Assembly: GCA_934047225.1 (NCBI GenBank)
Contig: OW203997.1
Span: 5,256,417-5,320,416, forward strand
Direction of reading: 5' to 3'
DNA length: 64,000 nt
Origin: Ypsolopha sequella
Lineage: Eukaryota; Arthropoda; Insecta; Lepidoptera; Ypsolophidae
Part shown: in pieces, positions 1 through 11,149 of the stretch
Position numbering within the stretch: the first letter of the stretch is position 1
Layout: each line of letters opens with the position of its first letter
The notes under the pieces: model-generated
Database searches by the model: none
Seen by the model: the letters and a program-made list of their open reading frames with translations, nothing else
What the model was told of the DNA's origin: nothing
Translations under genes and position numbers: made by a program

Positions 1-340
1 CGTGGCTCCATTAGGACATACAGAAATAAAGTAGTAAGGCTTTTTTGTAGATAATAACGAGATCTTTTATTGTGTGAAAGATTCATTTCAAACGCATGTT
101 CCGTGTCCGAGCGAATTGAATGTACAGAATGAAATTAGGTACCTACAGATATATATTTATTTGAGTAAAGATATAAAATTTCGATAATCTATAAAGCCTT
201 AATTCGTCAGAAAAACATGATTAAGTACATATATATTTCACAGAATTTTCTAGTAGCCAGTTTGCCCTACAAATCGAGCTAAATATACGCAATTTTACCA
301 AATCCACGTTTATTCAAGCCTTAACATCGAACGCTTAAAC
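1..340. other. unannotated AT-rich DNA
   Basis: No convincing ORF, inverted repeat or copy of a repeat found elsewhere in the window was seen here. Confidence 0.5.
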
Positions 341-352
341 CGAGCTTTACTA

Positions 353-602
353 GTTTGTAAAGCATTCTGGCCTCATTAGAACAAGGATGGGCCAAAGTGC
401 TATTACATCCACCATATTATTATTACTAAAATTTAGCTGCCTCCTCATAGCCTCATTCGGAACACACTCCACCAAAATATGGTGAACATCCTCAACTACA
501 CCACATTCAGAGTAGTTGGGCGAATCGACCTTACGCATTAAAAATGCAAATTTATCTAGTGGAATGTGTCCAGAACGGATTCTGAACGCATTAAGGCTTC
601 TA
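353..602 (-). pseudogene. LINE ORF2 C-terminal fragment (after RNase H)
   Basis: An open - strand frame starts upstream of the methionine at 538. It reads through an RIRSGHIPLDKFAFLM-type segment and then a C-x(n)-C...H-x(n)-C pattern (SECGVVEDVHHILVEC). This is the cysteine/histidine tail that follows the RNase H domain in Jockey/I/R1-type non-LTR retrotransposons. The frame stops at about 350, and no reverse transcriptase or RNase H core remains in the window, so this is a 5'-truncated relic. The clade is inferred from the motif only. Confidence 0.65.
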
Positions 603-659
603 CCAACGCCAACGACCTTGAACTAAGTAACTTTGTAACCATTTTATACGGTAACTTAA

Positions 660-1090
660 GCATTTTTCAACAGAAGAAAAATACATAGTTATCTGCATGA
701 TACAAATAGTGATGTGGTTTTTCTTGAATTTCGTTATAATATACAGAAGTGAAGCAAGAAAATTCTAAGTTTACCCTTATTTCTCGATTTTTTGTTCACT
801 TGTAACAATATAACTGCTGCAGTTTTTATCGAAACAGTATGAAAATGAATGAACTTCTAGACAAAATAATATAAAATGATTTGGTTTTCTCAGTTCTTGG
901 TTTTTTTTTTTTTTTAGATAAAATAAATTAAAAGCACACTATTTTCGCACTTGTCAGCTGCAGCGATTGACGTAACAGCCATGTTGCAGTGCGAGCTGAT
1001 AAGGACTTTATTTTTATATGGTTTTGTTAAAAATTTCAACCACCACGACTCGAGTAGCTAATTATTCCGACGGAGCCACCTTAACAAGAT
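660..1090. other. unannotated AT-rich DNA
   Basis: Mostly featureless. A short piece at 945-1020 resembles the repeat family best seen at 20025-20500. A T-homopolymer lies at about 901-916. Confidence 0.4.
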
Positions 1091-1094
1091 CCTT

Positions 1095-1294
1095 ATCAAC
1101 AAAACCTTATTATACAAGGATTGTGTATTCTGTCATAGCAAAGTTTCCATTGGTTTCTGTACCTAATTTACAGAAACCAACAGAAACTTTGCGATGACAG
1201 TTTACACAAAACATAGGTTTTGTTGAAGAGTAAATGTTTCGATTAATTAGAAAACGGCGGGTTTTTCACAATCCAGCTGCTTAACCGCTCTCAA
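1095..1294 (+). mobile_element. TTAA-type palindromic MITE, family 1, copy A (partial)
   Basis: The core is a palindrome: the arm at about 1100-1160 (AAAACCTTATTATACAAGG...) is repeated in reverse at about 1170-1222. The right end carries the family terminus: GATTAATTAGAAAA, a purine-rich block, TTTTTCACAATCC, then AACCGCTC. The same terminus occurs at 19009-19239, 39786-39893 and 45754-45967. The left terminus and right TTAA are degraded in this copy. It has no coding capacity. Confidence 0.7.
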
Positions 1295-1299
1295 AAATA

Positions 1300-2160
1300 T
1301 CGATCAAATGCGATCCAAATTTCTCATAGAAAGTATTCAGTACCTACGTATTATTGGAAAAGTATGTGATTTTATTAAAAATAAAAATAATAAGCTGATA
1401 ATATAATCCCAATAAAATCATTACACTTATTCAAACAAACCCTTTTGTGTTTATATTCACAAAGGATTTCGCTACAGGTTCGAATACAATGGGATTAAAG
1501 CGGTCCTATAAAAATATGTGAATATTTCAGATAGAAGTTTAATATGGAAGAGATGATCCATCATTGGTTAACTATATATTATCTTTATAACCTACCTACA
1601 TTTTAAATGCGAAATTATTAATAATGTACTTTGATTTTATCTAAAACGACAAAAACAAATTCGACTACAATTTTGGCAAAAAACCGTTAGAATGTTTTTA
1701 AGGGTTTGTTGTTAAGATATGATTCAAATTTCCCAAACTTTTTGTGCTAAATTGCTTTGGAAAAAATTTAGTTTTGACAGCACTAAAACTAAAATTAAAG
1801 CCTTCAGAATGGGCTTTAATGTTTTCTTAATGTTATATTTACTCGTACTATTTGTTAATTTGTATTGTTTATGATTTTGTATGTATGTATGTTTTTTCTC
1901 GTGTCTGTGGTATTTTAAAATAAATTACTTTTCTTTCTTTTCTTTCTTAGTGGTCGTAACATTTTCATTAAGCATTTGTGAATAAGTCAGCTTGCAAATT
2001 ATATTTTAATTCATAAAATGTTGTGTTTATAAAGAATTCGGGGAACAAAACATAGATATCTGAAAATATTTTATTTTATTAGTACGGGACTCACCGTGTT
2101 TGGTTTTTATAATTTTCCGAATTTTTATAAAGACATCACGGACGTATACGGCTGTGAAAG
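1300..2160. other. unannotated AT-rich DNA
   Basis: No gene or clear repeat was recognised. A (TTTCTTTCTT) pyrimidine run lies at about 1928-1950. Confidence 0.4.
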
Positions 2161-2163
2161 ACA

Positions 2164-2342
2164 TGAAAACTCCCAAGGATGTTTTCCCACTAGAAAAACC
2201 AGGTATCTATAAAACTGAGTGCAGCTGCGGAAGCTCGTACATTGTTCGGACAAAAAGAACCGTCTCCCAACGTACCAAGGAACACATCAGAGCGGTCAAG
2301 AATGAAATCAACCAAGATTTCAAAAGCTTAGATGAGCCCTGA
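2164..2342 (+). pseudogene. Penelope-like element GIY-YIG nuclease fragment
   Basis: The + strand frame reads [20 protein letters not shown], then [19 protein letters not shown]. It matches the start of the GIY-YIG endonuclease domain of Penelope-like retroelements: PGxYKxxCxCGxxYIGxTxRxxxxRxxEH. The second signature is altered, with YIV where YIG is expected, and the frame stops at 2340-2342 soon after the EH motif. No reverse transcriptase precedes it. This is an inactive relic, assigned from motif order only. It is relevant to the hammerhead motifs elsewhere, because Penelope-like elements are known to carry them. Confidence 0.65.
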
Positions 2343-2680
2343 CAACTAAAATATATTGCATTGTTTTTGAATGTGTGCGTTAACATAATGCCGACGCGCG
2401 CACACTTATGAGTGCGCAATCTGTCTATCTACGGTCAGCGAACTGATCAGACTACTAAAATTGTAAAAAATCAAAACTTTAAGTGCACTTAAGGCGTCCA
2501 ACTATCACTGTGTTCAGATGAGCACTGATTCCAAACGTGTGAGCGTCACCCATTTACAGGTGAAACATTTTGGTGCTGTCATACTACGGTAAGGGCTTAT
2601 CTTTACTTTTGAAATCTTTGGAAATCAACAAATCAGCCATAGCAGACACAGCTACATTAACCAAGTGTTCTGTCGCCGGA

Positions 2681-3120
2681 ACGTTATTATATTCTAAGAT
2701 TAGTGAGGGAAGCAGTCAAAATTAAGAAACATAAAACGTTATTATATTCTAAGATTAGTGAGGGAAGCAGTCAAAATTAAGAAACATAAAACGTTATTAT
2801 ATTCTAAGATTAGTGAGGGAAGCAGTCAAAATTAAGAAACATAAAACGTTATTATATTCTAAGATTAGTGAGGGAAGCAGTCAAAATTAAGAAACATAAA
2901 ACGTTATTATATTCTAAGATTAGTGAGGGAAGCAGTCAAAATTAAGAAACATAAAACGTTATTATATTCTAAGATTAGTGAGGGAAGCAGTCAAAATTAA
3001 GAAACATAAAACGTTATTATATTCTAAGATTAGTGAGGGAAGCAGTCAAAATTAAGAAACATAAAACGTTATTATATTCTAAGATTAGTGAGGGAAGCAG
3101 TCAAAATTAAGAAACATAAA
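2681..3120 (+). repeat. perfect 55-bp minisatellite, 8 copies
   Basis: Eight head-to-tail units of exactly 55 bp start at 2681, 2736, 2791, 2846, 2901, 2956, 3011 and 3066. Each begins ACGTTATTATATTCTAAG and ends AAGAAACATAAA. No difference between units was seen. The unit is not a multiple of three and codes for nothing. Perfect identity in a region full of decayed repeats points to very recent expansion, or to an assembly artefact. Confidence 0.97.
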
Positions 3121-3124
3121 ACTT

Positions 3125-3860
3125 TTAACTGAGAAGATGGCTTCAAACTGTCGAGTACTTGGAATCCAGTGATTGAGTTGTGCAAGAGCAAGGCTCGTAA
3201 AACATCATGTGATTTCCGAACGGAAACCGTCAGTGTAGTGTGTAGGCCGGTTGATGAAGAAAATCCAGTCGTCGCTGCAAGTAGGGTAGATCGATGCTCG
3301 ATCACTAACTACTCTTTTATATTCCTTAAAATATGAATCGTAAAAGCACCGTAATAAATTGGTCACACAGAACTAATAGGTTCTTATTCTATGATTGGTC
3401 ACTTTTGCTGTATTCTTATTAGCTACTTGAATGAAGTATGCCAATGATATACGTTCTCAAACCGCAAACCGTACAATATACAAAATTGCAGACTTTTTTT
3501 GTAATCTTCCCCGTTAAATATCCCTGTTTTTGTATAAAAACATCTGTTTGCGGTTACTTGATGACGTCATCAGTTGAATAACATTACGGTTGTCTAACGA
3601 CTTAATTTGAGCAATCGTTGAGCTTTTCATACAATGATACACAGTGCCTGTCCGTGCAGTAGTTAGTTAGACTTAGTTGGCTAGTATTGAAAAGGCTTTA
3701 TAGTATTCAATAACGTTTTTTCTATGCAGAACTTTTCACCGAGCTAAGGAATCAGCTGAGCGATAGGGATTTAAAGGGCCTTTTAAAAAAATATGTCAGC
3801 AGTTTTTGAGATGCTTACAGTGCTTAGAGGATCCATCTTACACGTGTACTCTAAGTTACA
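3125..3860. other. unannotated DNA
   Basis: The - strand ORF at 3072-3305 overlaps the last minisatellite unit and looks fortuitous. A palindromic GATGACGTCATC, containing a CRE-like TGACGTCA, lies at about 3561-3572. Nothing else was recognised. Confidence 0.35.
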
Positions 3861-3864
3861 GTCA

Positions 3865-3965
3865 GTAGCGCACAATTACCAGTAAAGCATGCGATGACAG
3901 TCGCTTTTTCATGGTGTCGCCGCTGCTTACTGGTTTTTTGCTAACTTCTTTACTATTTCTATATT
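3865..3965 (+). repeat. outlying unit of the 4.5-5.0 kb degenerate array
   Basis: It contains CAGTAGCGCACAATTACCAG, then a TGTCGCC...CTGCTTACTGG block and TTCTTTACTATTT, in the same order as the units at 4495-5045. It is separated from them by an AT-rich insertion of about 500 bp. Confidence 0.65.
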
Positions 3966-3989
3966 CATTGAAATAAAATGAAAATGTAA

Positions 3990-4140
3990 TATATTTATAT
4001 TATATATATAATATTATATATATAATGTCGCCAGTATCTTGGGGACCCTCCCGCAGGGTAGCGATTTAGACCAAATTTTCAGTTTATGAATAAAATGTCA
4101 GGTAAGTTTGGTATTATTATTATTATTATTATTATTATTG
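3990..4140. repeat. AT-rich tract and (ATT)9 microsatellite
   Basis: A (TATA)-rich tract at about 3990-4025 is followed by unique sequence and then nine ATT triplets at 4113-4139. Confidence 0.85.
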
Positions 4141-4274
4141 TACAATTTTCTTAATTTTTAAGGTTTATTTTTTAGGCATTTTAATGTTATAGTAGTTTTA
4201 GTTTTAGTTATTTTATAAGTTCTAAATTTTTAAGTTGTATTGTAATTAATTATGTTGATTGTTTATTTAATATG

Positions 4275-4435
4275 ATAATAAATATATTTATTTATGTAAT
4301 ATAGGTATAACATACACTCATTACAGGTCGGTTTTAATGTTATATAAGTAATTAAATAATCTATGTGTATAGGTAATAGTTTTATGTAATAAATAATAAT
4401 ATGAAGAAATACACAGGGAAATAATAAAGGTTGGG
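4275..4435 (+). repeat. dispersed repeat, copy 1 (pairs with 59265-59415)
   Basis: A run containing TTTATTTATGTAATATAGGT, AATCTATGTGTATAGGTAAT and GGGAATAATAAAG recurs in the same order and orientation at 59265-59415, with few differences. It may be the 3' untranslated tail of a LINE (inference). Confidence 0.75.
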
Positions 4436-4484
4436 TTTACTGTTTTAACTATAATTCACGCTATATTAGTAAAGAAACTCTCCA

Positions 4485-5045
4485 TATAATGCATCAGTCA
4501 ATAGCGCATAATTACCAATGGTGAGGGACACTACTTCGCGGTGTCCGGCTAACTGCTTTGTTACTGACTTCTTTACTATTTTTTATTACATTTGGCTAGC
4601 GCACAATTACCAGTAAAACATGTAGTGAGGGTCGCTACATACGGTGTTGACCCGGCTTACTGCTTTGTTACTGACTTCTATACTATTTTTGAATAGAAAT
4701 CACGCTATAATGTAACAGTAAAATATTAAAGAAGTTCTCTCCACACAATGCAGCAACCAGTATCGTACAATTACGAGTAAAGCGTGCGGTGAGGGTCGCT
4801 ACGTCGTCTTAGTAGTGTCGACCCGGCTTACTACTTTGTTACTGACTTCTATACTATTTTTGACTAGAATTCAAGCTATAATGTAACAGTGCAATATTAA
4901 AGAAGCTCTCTCCACACAATGCAACAGCCAGTATCGTACAATTACGAGTAAACCGTGCGGTGAGGGTCGCTACGTCGCGTCTTCTTAGTCCTATGTCTTA
5001 GTAGTGTCCACCCGCTTTCTGCTTTGTTACTGACTTTTTAACTAG
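4485..5045 (+). repeat. degenerate tandem array, about 95-171 bp units
   Basis: Homologous landmarks (xACAATTACxAGTAAA, GTGAGGGTCGCTAC, GTGTCGACCCGGCTTACT, TTTGTTACTGACTTCTA) recur starting near 4507, 4602, 4766 and 4937. The last spacing is 171 bp. Units have diverged by substitution and indels, so this is an old satellite-like array. Confidence 0.85.
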
Positions 5046-5104
5046 CTATATCAGGAAGCATATATTATTATAGATGAAAACAAACACTTGTACTGTTTCA
5101 CAAT

Positions 5105-5160
5105 TTAATTTACAGGAAAATTAACCCCAACTAGTTTCGCCTTATCGGCATTCTCAAGGG
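5105..5160 (-). repeat. possible degenerate hammerhead-like segment
   Basis: Read on the - strand, a short stem GCC-GATAA-GGC is followed directly by GAAAC, as in hammerhead ribozymes. The CTGANGA box is replaced by CTTGAGAA, so a functional core is not present. It resembles the end region of Penelope-like elements. Weak call. Confidence 0.25.
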
Positions 5161-5169
5161 AATAACATA

Positions 5170-5640
5170 ATAATTTATAATAAGCATTGTCTAAGAATGA
5201 CAACAAAACCCAAACAAATATGAGGGTAATTAAATACAGTTATACCAGTCAACAAGAGTTCGATGGGTAGTTTGTTACTTGGTGTTCTAATCAGATCATT
5301 TTCCCTTAAAGTGGGGAAATTGTACATTACATAAATAAATTTAAATAGCATTAATTTAAAAGTCTCGTCTATAAATGTAAATATATTGTGTATGTGAATG
5401 TCAAATTAATTTACATATATTATTATCATTATAGGAGATTTAAAGTACCAATAGCTGTAAATTTTTGATGAAAACTTGATTTTTTTTAAGGGAAAACTTC
5501 TTTAGGCGTGTTTTTTTTTTTTTGAAAAATAACAATATTCTTGTAATGGTTAGGTAAACTGGATTTTTCCGTGAAAATTATATTTACATTGTCAATTACT
5601 GAAATGTATACTATAATTATTTTATTATTGTACTAGCGGA
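5170..5640. other. unannotated AT-rich DNA
   Basis: No gene or clear repeat was recognised. A T-homopolymer of about 13 lies near 5510. Confidence 0.4.
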
Positions 5641-6090
5641 ATTATTATATTACTATATCGTTGTTTTCGTGGAACTCGTTTTTAGTGGGCCCACCAACCT
5701 TCCCATGGCCATACCAACTCTATAGTTATAATGCCCAAACGCGGGGGGTATGCACGGCTCTAAGGGATTTAATACCATTCTGGTTACCCTGCTCTCTGCA
5801 TTGCTTGAACACCCCTACAAGTTCTTTTTTAATTACAAAAATGTCCCTAGCCCGTCTCTCCCACTCTTCGGAGTGGCGGGCGTTTCAGGCTTCAGAAATA
5901 TTTACGTACGAGAGCAAAGGCTTTTAGAGCGATATCCGAAGTTCAAAGAATATGTGATACGTAAAGCGCCGGTTTTAACATAAAGTCTATGGTACTACAG
6001 TCCAAATTTCATGTTCCTAGGTCCAGCAGTTTGGTCTGGGCGTTGTTAGATCAGTCAGTCAGGGTAATCGTTATATTATGTAGATTAAAG
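5640..6090 (+). repeat. dispersed repeat carrying a decayed ORF
   Basis: One + strand frame (5750-5983) ends IYVREQRLLERYPKFKEYV...PVLT and stops at 5983. The last 100 bp recurs almost unchanged at 6870-6985. Downstream, the CCAAATTTCATGTTCCTAGG and GTCAGTCAGGGTAAT phrases are typical of insect transposon flanks. The protein was not recognised. The sharing of its end with a second site argues for mobile DNA rather than a host gene. Confidence 0.45.
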
Positions 6091-6217
6091 AAAGATAGAT
6101 TATATAGGTAGATAGAGAATTAAATTTTCATCACATCCTCCTTTAATATACCAAAAACAACAAAGCGTTAATTTGAATTGATAGAATTCACCAGTTGTTT
6201 TAAGGCTGTTGTAGTCG

Positions 6218-6435
6218 CCAACGACCTTGACTCGACCTGTGTTGGTACAAATATTGACAGAAACTAATTGAAATAACGTTTCTTTAATTTTTCTTAAGAT
6301 TATTTAGTTTTAAATTAAGTTACTTTTACATATATAATTGGAAGTAGTTATATATTTGAGAGAATTTATTAATAACGTTCATATCAGCGCGCACTGCATT
6401 AAGTCGCTGGGTTCCGGGATAGCGCTAAATAGGCG
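6218..6435 (+). repeat. fragment of the 20-kb repeat family
   Basis: GCCAACGACCTTGA, a CGACCTGTGTTGGTACAAAT block, GACAGAAACTA and GGGATAGCGC occur in the same order as at 20025-20215 and 34014-34140. Confidence 0.65.
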
Positions 6436-6869
6436 CTCAATAACTAATACCTAAAAAAATATTTTAAAAAATTTAAGCTAAAATTCTTAAAAAAAATATC
6501 AAAGGAACTCATTTGTCGTAATAATATCTTTAATTTGACCAAGTTTCAATTTCTTTCTTTACATATTTAATCGGACTTGGTATTAATTTTGTTAAATTAT
6601 AGATACAAATTTAAAATTCTAATCAATGCACAACATTCCACATATTCTGTGGTATATCATATATGTTTTTTTTATTTTTTACTAAATTATAACATCTGTG
6701 TAAAACCCGACCTTAATTGTGTCTTTCTCGGTCATTAGCTGTAAGAAACACCTTTAGTCGCAAAAACGCAGTGTAAAAATACAGTCTCACTGAAAGTATC
6801 ACTTTACACAAAGCTTTGAACAGTATAAAAAAAACTGTTAAAATTCCCTTTCTATGCTGATACAAATCG

Positions 6870-6985
6870 TTTGAAGTCTGAAATATTTACGTACGAGAGC
6901 AAAGGCTTTTAGAGCGATATCCGACGTTCAAAGAATATGTGATACGTAAAGCGTCGGTTTTAACATAAAGTCTCCTGTACTATGA
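6870..6985 (+). repeat. partial copy of the 5640-6090 repeat
   Basis: This run (AAATATTTACGTACGAGAGC through GGTTTTAACATAAAGTCT) matches 5889-5995 with only a few substitutions, including a C-to-T change near the end. It is the 3' portion only. Confidence 0.8.
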
Positions 6986-6989
6986 AACC

Positions 6990-8795
6990 TAAATTTAGGC
7001 TTACAGTTTTACCCATCACATTTCTTTTCGATTTAATATTTAAAAAAATTCTGAGTAATAAAAGTTCTACAACAGTTTGCACCTGTTAAGCGGGAGCTTT
7101 TTCAATGTAAAACTTTTTTAATTTTATCAGCACTGTTTTAAAATGCGTTTGAAAAATTTGAAATGTTTTTAATTATTATATGATTGAAAACGCTGTTTTG
7201 AAAACTTTTTTTTTACTTTCATATCGTAAAATCCTGATTATGAATTCAAAAATAGTGCATAATATATTTTTTTTACAAATGTCTTTGTACAGAAAAGAAA
7301 TTAAATAAAAGTACATTTTTATAAACAAAATAACGCTTTAAAATATTTTTTCCATAGATAAGTACATATATCGACAGGTTAGTACCAAATATTACTATCT
7401 TACATTTAATCGATTTAGAGGTTTTAGTGGGAACCAATCGTTTCATCAGTTGGCATCTAAAATGCATATTACCATTAAAATTTTAATATAATTTTGAATA
7501 ATATTACTATTACAGGCTCAATAAATTTTATTCGAATAGTTAAAAACTCTAATCGTTTTTCTCCTCTCCCGTAAAATTTACTTTTTGTAGATAGCAGTAG
7601 GTATTTTGTACCTAACACTAAGCACAATTACACGAAGTGGGAAGCTAAAAGGAACTTAGCCCATAGAGCCATATGTGATGTTTTAACAGAGAATGGTTCG
7701 AATGATGGTCATACTGTGACCAAAGCCATGCGTGGTGGACTGCTGGATTTTGTGTATTATTTATTAATTTAATATTTTACTACTTTTTTGTTTGCTAAAA
7801 GTTTTACTCTGGGCAAAAATGTCTGTCAGCAGTAAGCAACAAAAATAACTAACAATCAAAACGAACCAGCAAGATCCAGAAAAGCTTACGTCAAATGTCA
7901 CCAAGATCTTATGGATTGGAAAAAGGTAGGTAACCTATTGCATGAGTGTAGATAAAGTAGTGTATGAAACTACAAATATCTATATCTAGGTATTAAAACA
8001 CTCGTGTATACTATTAAAAACTCACACTCATGTTTTAATAATCTCTTTATGTGCCAGTTTTATAAACTACTATTATAAGTTTTTTTATCAATCGTAGAAT
8101 GTTGAACAAAGGTTAAATTGAACCCATTCAAACCCTCGATCTGTAAGTAATCTCTCGCTCGCTTCGTTCCCTCGTGCGCCTAAATATTTCGAGTTCCAAT
8201 TGATCAGTAACTTCCCTTGTATAGCAATCTACTATTAAATTACAAGACACTTTATAGGATTACTATATTCTGTAGTAATATGCCTGTCGACCAAATCAAT
8301 CATGGCTATTCTCGAGACATCAAGTATGAAGTCAGCTTCAATACCATAAAAGATTGATATTTACCGCTTCTTACGTCAATCATCAACCACTTTGACAGAT
8401 TAACGGCATTCAATCGTTGGAAAAAGAATTACGTAATCAATCGGACAGCTATTTGTTGAATTTTTTGCGAGTTCAACATTGCGAATTCTTTTTTTAAATT
8501 AATTGTGATGACTTGCATTGCGAACCGTCCGTAAAGAAAATGATGATAATACAACTAAATCAAATATGACTCAATTTGGTTCTATTGTAGTGATTTTTGA
8601 AGTTGTTCGTATTTGAAAGGATTTCAAACAATTTTCGTTATTATGGTCAGTAATAGGACGAGATTAATTTTATCTCAAAAAGACAAATATGGTACCGTTA
8701 ACTAAATAGCTTGTGGAATAAACAAAGTGAACAATGGGTCATTGTATTTCATGCTATATTTACGTAATTTAGTAAATGTCGATGAAGTTCCCACT
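6990..8795. other. unannotated AT-rich DNA
   Basis: No convincing exon. A weak inverted pair (ACACTCGTG / ACACTCATG with AT-rich flanks) lies around 7990-8045. Nothing else was recognised. Confidence 0.4.
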
Positions 8796-8797
8796 AA

Positions 8798-9143
8798 TCC
8801 CACTAATATTATAAATGCGAAAGTTTGGATGGATGGATGTTTGTTACTCCTTCACGCCGAAACTACTGAAACGATTAGGCTGAAACTTAGCACAAATATA
8901 GTTCTAGACCTAGAATAGGACACAGGCTACTTTTTATCAAATAAATCAGTTCCTATTGGAAGGCAATGGGGTGTCAAGTTCCTATAGAAAAGTGATGTAC
9001 TACGACTCCTTCACGCCGTTGAATATTAGTGGTATGGGATAGTGAGGATGGGATGGGATAGTGGCATTAGTGGGATGGGATGGGATTCGATACGACTGTA
9101 CAAAAACTTAAACAATGCGGGCGAAGCCGCGGGCAAAAGCTAG
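8798..9143 (+). mobile_element. non-autonomous Helitron (Lep1-like)
   Basis: The 5' end is TC followed by CCACTAATATTATAAATGCG and a GATGGATG run, then TTTGTTACTCCTTCACGC, the widely seen Lep1-type Helitron start. The 3' end has a GC-rich hairpin (GCGGGCGAAGCCGCGGGC) a few bases before CTAG at 9140-9143. The element sits exactly between A (8797) and T (9144), the Helitron target rule, with no target duplication. It has no Rep/helicase gene, so mobilisation would need an autonomous partner. The ORF overlapping 8727-8918 is an artefact of this element. Confidence 0.9.
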
Positions 9144-9499
9144 TTACAAATAATTTATTTAGTTTACGAAAAATCTTGCTCTTTACAAGAAGAACAGATA
9201 ATTGGTTATTCAAAGTTTTAATAACGTCATAGTCACTCTTAAGGCAGGTTTACATAAGAACTAGCTAGTAGTGGAGTAACTTTAGTAACTATTTATTCAA
9301 CTAGTCTACTCTACCCGTGTACACTAGGCATAACTCATACCTGTTTTTGTTTTAAATTATTTTATTTAAGTAATATTTATTTCCTTAAGTGTTTTTACTT
9401 CCTTGAAGTACCGTTGTGAAGAAAATTATGCTCAATTATCCTTGAAGACATAATAAAAGTTTATGACATGTACGGTGAAATCTGAGACAATTGGGGTTT

Positions 9500-9790
9500 G
9501 CATAAGGCGTACGCAAGTGAGTTCAATTGCCCCCCCCCCCCCCCTCGTGGATATTGCAGCAATTAAGTTTTCAAAGTAGAAGACTGTTTTGGAAAAACAA
9601 CCAATGTCCAATTTTTTCGAATTTGTTTTTTTTTTCTATATGGATTCTCTATTGTACACATAAAAATCATATAAAAAAAAACTTATATTACTGCTATATA
9701 GCACTATTTTACTACCCACTATTTTACAAAAGTAAAATTTGTTGAATATGTTCTGGCTGTGACTGGCCCCCCCCAACGTACGCACGTTTC
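9500..9790. mobile_element. possible hAT-like MITE with poly-C
   Basis: GCGTACGCAAGTG near 9508 is mirrored by AACGTACGCACG near 9776. Inside, C runs lie next to both ends: 15 C at 9530-9544 and 8 C near 9766. The inverted-end similarity is short, so confidence is low. Confidence 0.4.
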
Positions 9791-9799
9791 ATTAGCACT

Positions 9800-10215
9800 T
9801 TGATGTCCCTTTAAAGGTATACCCGATGGCCACTTTCATGGAGAGTTCAGTAAATTGATGTATTTCACGTGTATTACTTTGCCAACTTTATTACTTTAAA
9901 GAAACAGTTAAAACGACGCCATTAAATTGTCTGAGCCAAAGCGTTTTTATGGTACATTTTTCAATAATGTGAGCTAATTATGGTGTTAACTTTTTTTAAT
10001 GACTGCATCGCACTTTGTAATAGTGTCAAACCAGCACTTTGTAATATTGTCAAAAAGTAGGTGCTTTAATAAATTTCTCAACATTGATTTTGTTGCCTTG
10101 TTTTAGTTCGCATCGTAAAATATACTGGCCGCAAATAATTTGACCATTATTTCAGGTCATTATCATTTTAGATACATTATATACAATAGAAAGTGAAATA
10201 TATATATTTAATATA
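9800..10215. other. unannotated AT-rich DNA
   Basis: No gene or clear repeat was recognised. Confidence 0.35.
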
Positions 10216-10220
10216 TTTAA

Positions 10221-10609
10221 TAGTAGTTTATGTTACAAGGGTGCAAAGGAATAAATCACTTGGACGATTTAAAACACGAGCGTAGCGAGTGTTTTAAACG
10301 TAACCGAGTAATTTATTGCTCTTACGCCCGTGTATCATACTACGTTTTTCAATGCATAGTGTGAGGAAATAAAACAAATATAATCCTGTGAACTTTAAAT
10401 TATGATTGGCTCAAAAGGACTGTATCCAGAGCCGTTAAACAGTGGAAAAAAAAAGTATGACATTTATGGTACACAGGAAAGGGTGCAGGTTAGCCAACCA
10501 TTGTAAATAAATAAAAAAATAATAATAAGGCCCTAGGGCAAAATAATCGACTTTCTGTTCGGTTTTGATGCATAAAAAGTGGGCCTTTACGAGCACTTGC
10601 ATTGAAAAT
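10221..10609 (+). repeat. dispersed repeat, copy 1 (pairs with 50731-51166)
   Basis: It runs from TAGTAGTTTATGTTACAAGG to GAGCACTTGCATTGAAAATA and matches 50731-51166 along its length in the same orientation. Near its start a hairpin-like AAAACACGAGCGTAGCGAGTG precedes GTTTTAAACG. It has no coding capacity. It is full-length-like in both places, so it is probably a non-autonomous transposon of unassigned class. Confidence 0.85.
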
Positions 10610-10688
10610 ATATTTAAAGGGAAAAATATCGAAACCAAATAATCTACTGAATAAACTGGATAATTTTATTAAGGTGGGCCATCCCGCT

Positions 10689-11140
10689 CAGCTGCCATGT
10701 AAATGCTTTAGGTGTTTGTGACGTCGTGATGGCTTTGATCTCAATGAAACTTTGCACACATCTTTGTATATGTTTCCCTTCCCCCCCACACTGCACTCCG
10801 ACTCAACTCTCATCAAGAGGTAAAGACTGTTTTCCATGAAGCGGTAACTGTTTATTTATAGAAAAGTGTATAAACTTAGTCTTCTTTACATTAACGAAGT
10901 CTGTATTTCTCTCTTTTTTATTTTCACTATAGATAAAAATTATACAATTTGCTAAACTTTGCGTAAAAACGAGGCAATATTCACGATATCCTGACAGCTA
11001 TTATGATGGTGTTTCATAAAATATTGCTTTTGGGCTGTTAGATGTCGCTGTATGAAAAAAAAACATGACGATCTTTCACCTAAAGAAGGTTTTACCTTTT
11101 GTTTGAATCTTGAAAAAAATCCAGGCGTAAATGAGCCTTT
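10689..11140 (+). repeat. dispersed repeat family 2, copy 1
   Basis: The landmarks CAGCTGCCATGTAAATGC, ATCTCAATGAAACTTTGCAC, GTAAAGACTGTTTTCCATGA, GTATAAACTTAGTCT and CCAGGCGTAAAT recur at 30933-31330 (+) and, inverted, at 47040-47345. Copies differ by indels. Confidence 0.85.
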
Positions 11141-11149
11141 TAAGAAACA

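Noticed and set aside
2681..3120. Possible CRISPR array
   Set aside because: Units are contiguous with no spacers, and the genome is eukaryotic; it is a minisatellite.
3561..3572. CRE-like palindrome GATGACGTCATC as a regulatory site
   Set aside because: A single short match with no promoter or gene nearby.
4113..4139. (ATT)9 as a LINE tail
   Set aside because: No polyadenylation-like signal or coding fragment precedes it; left as a microsatellite.
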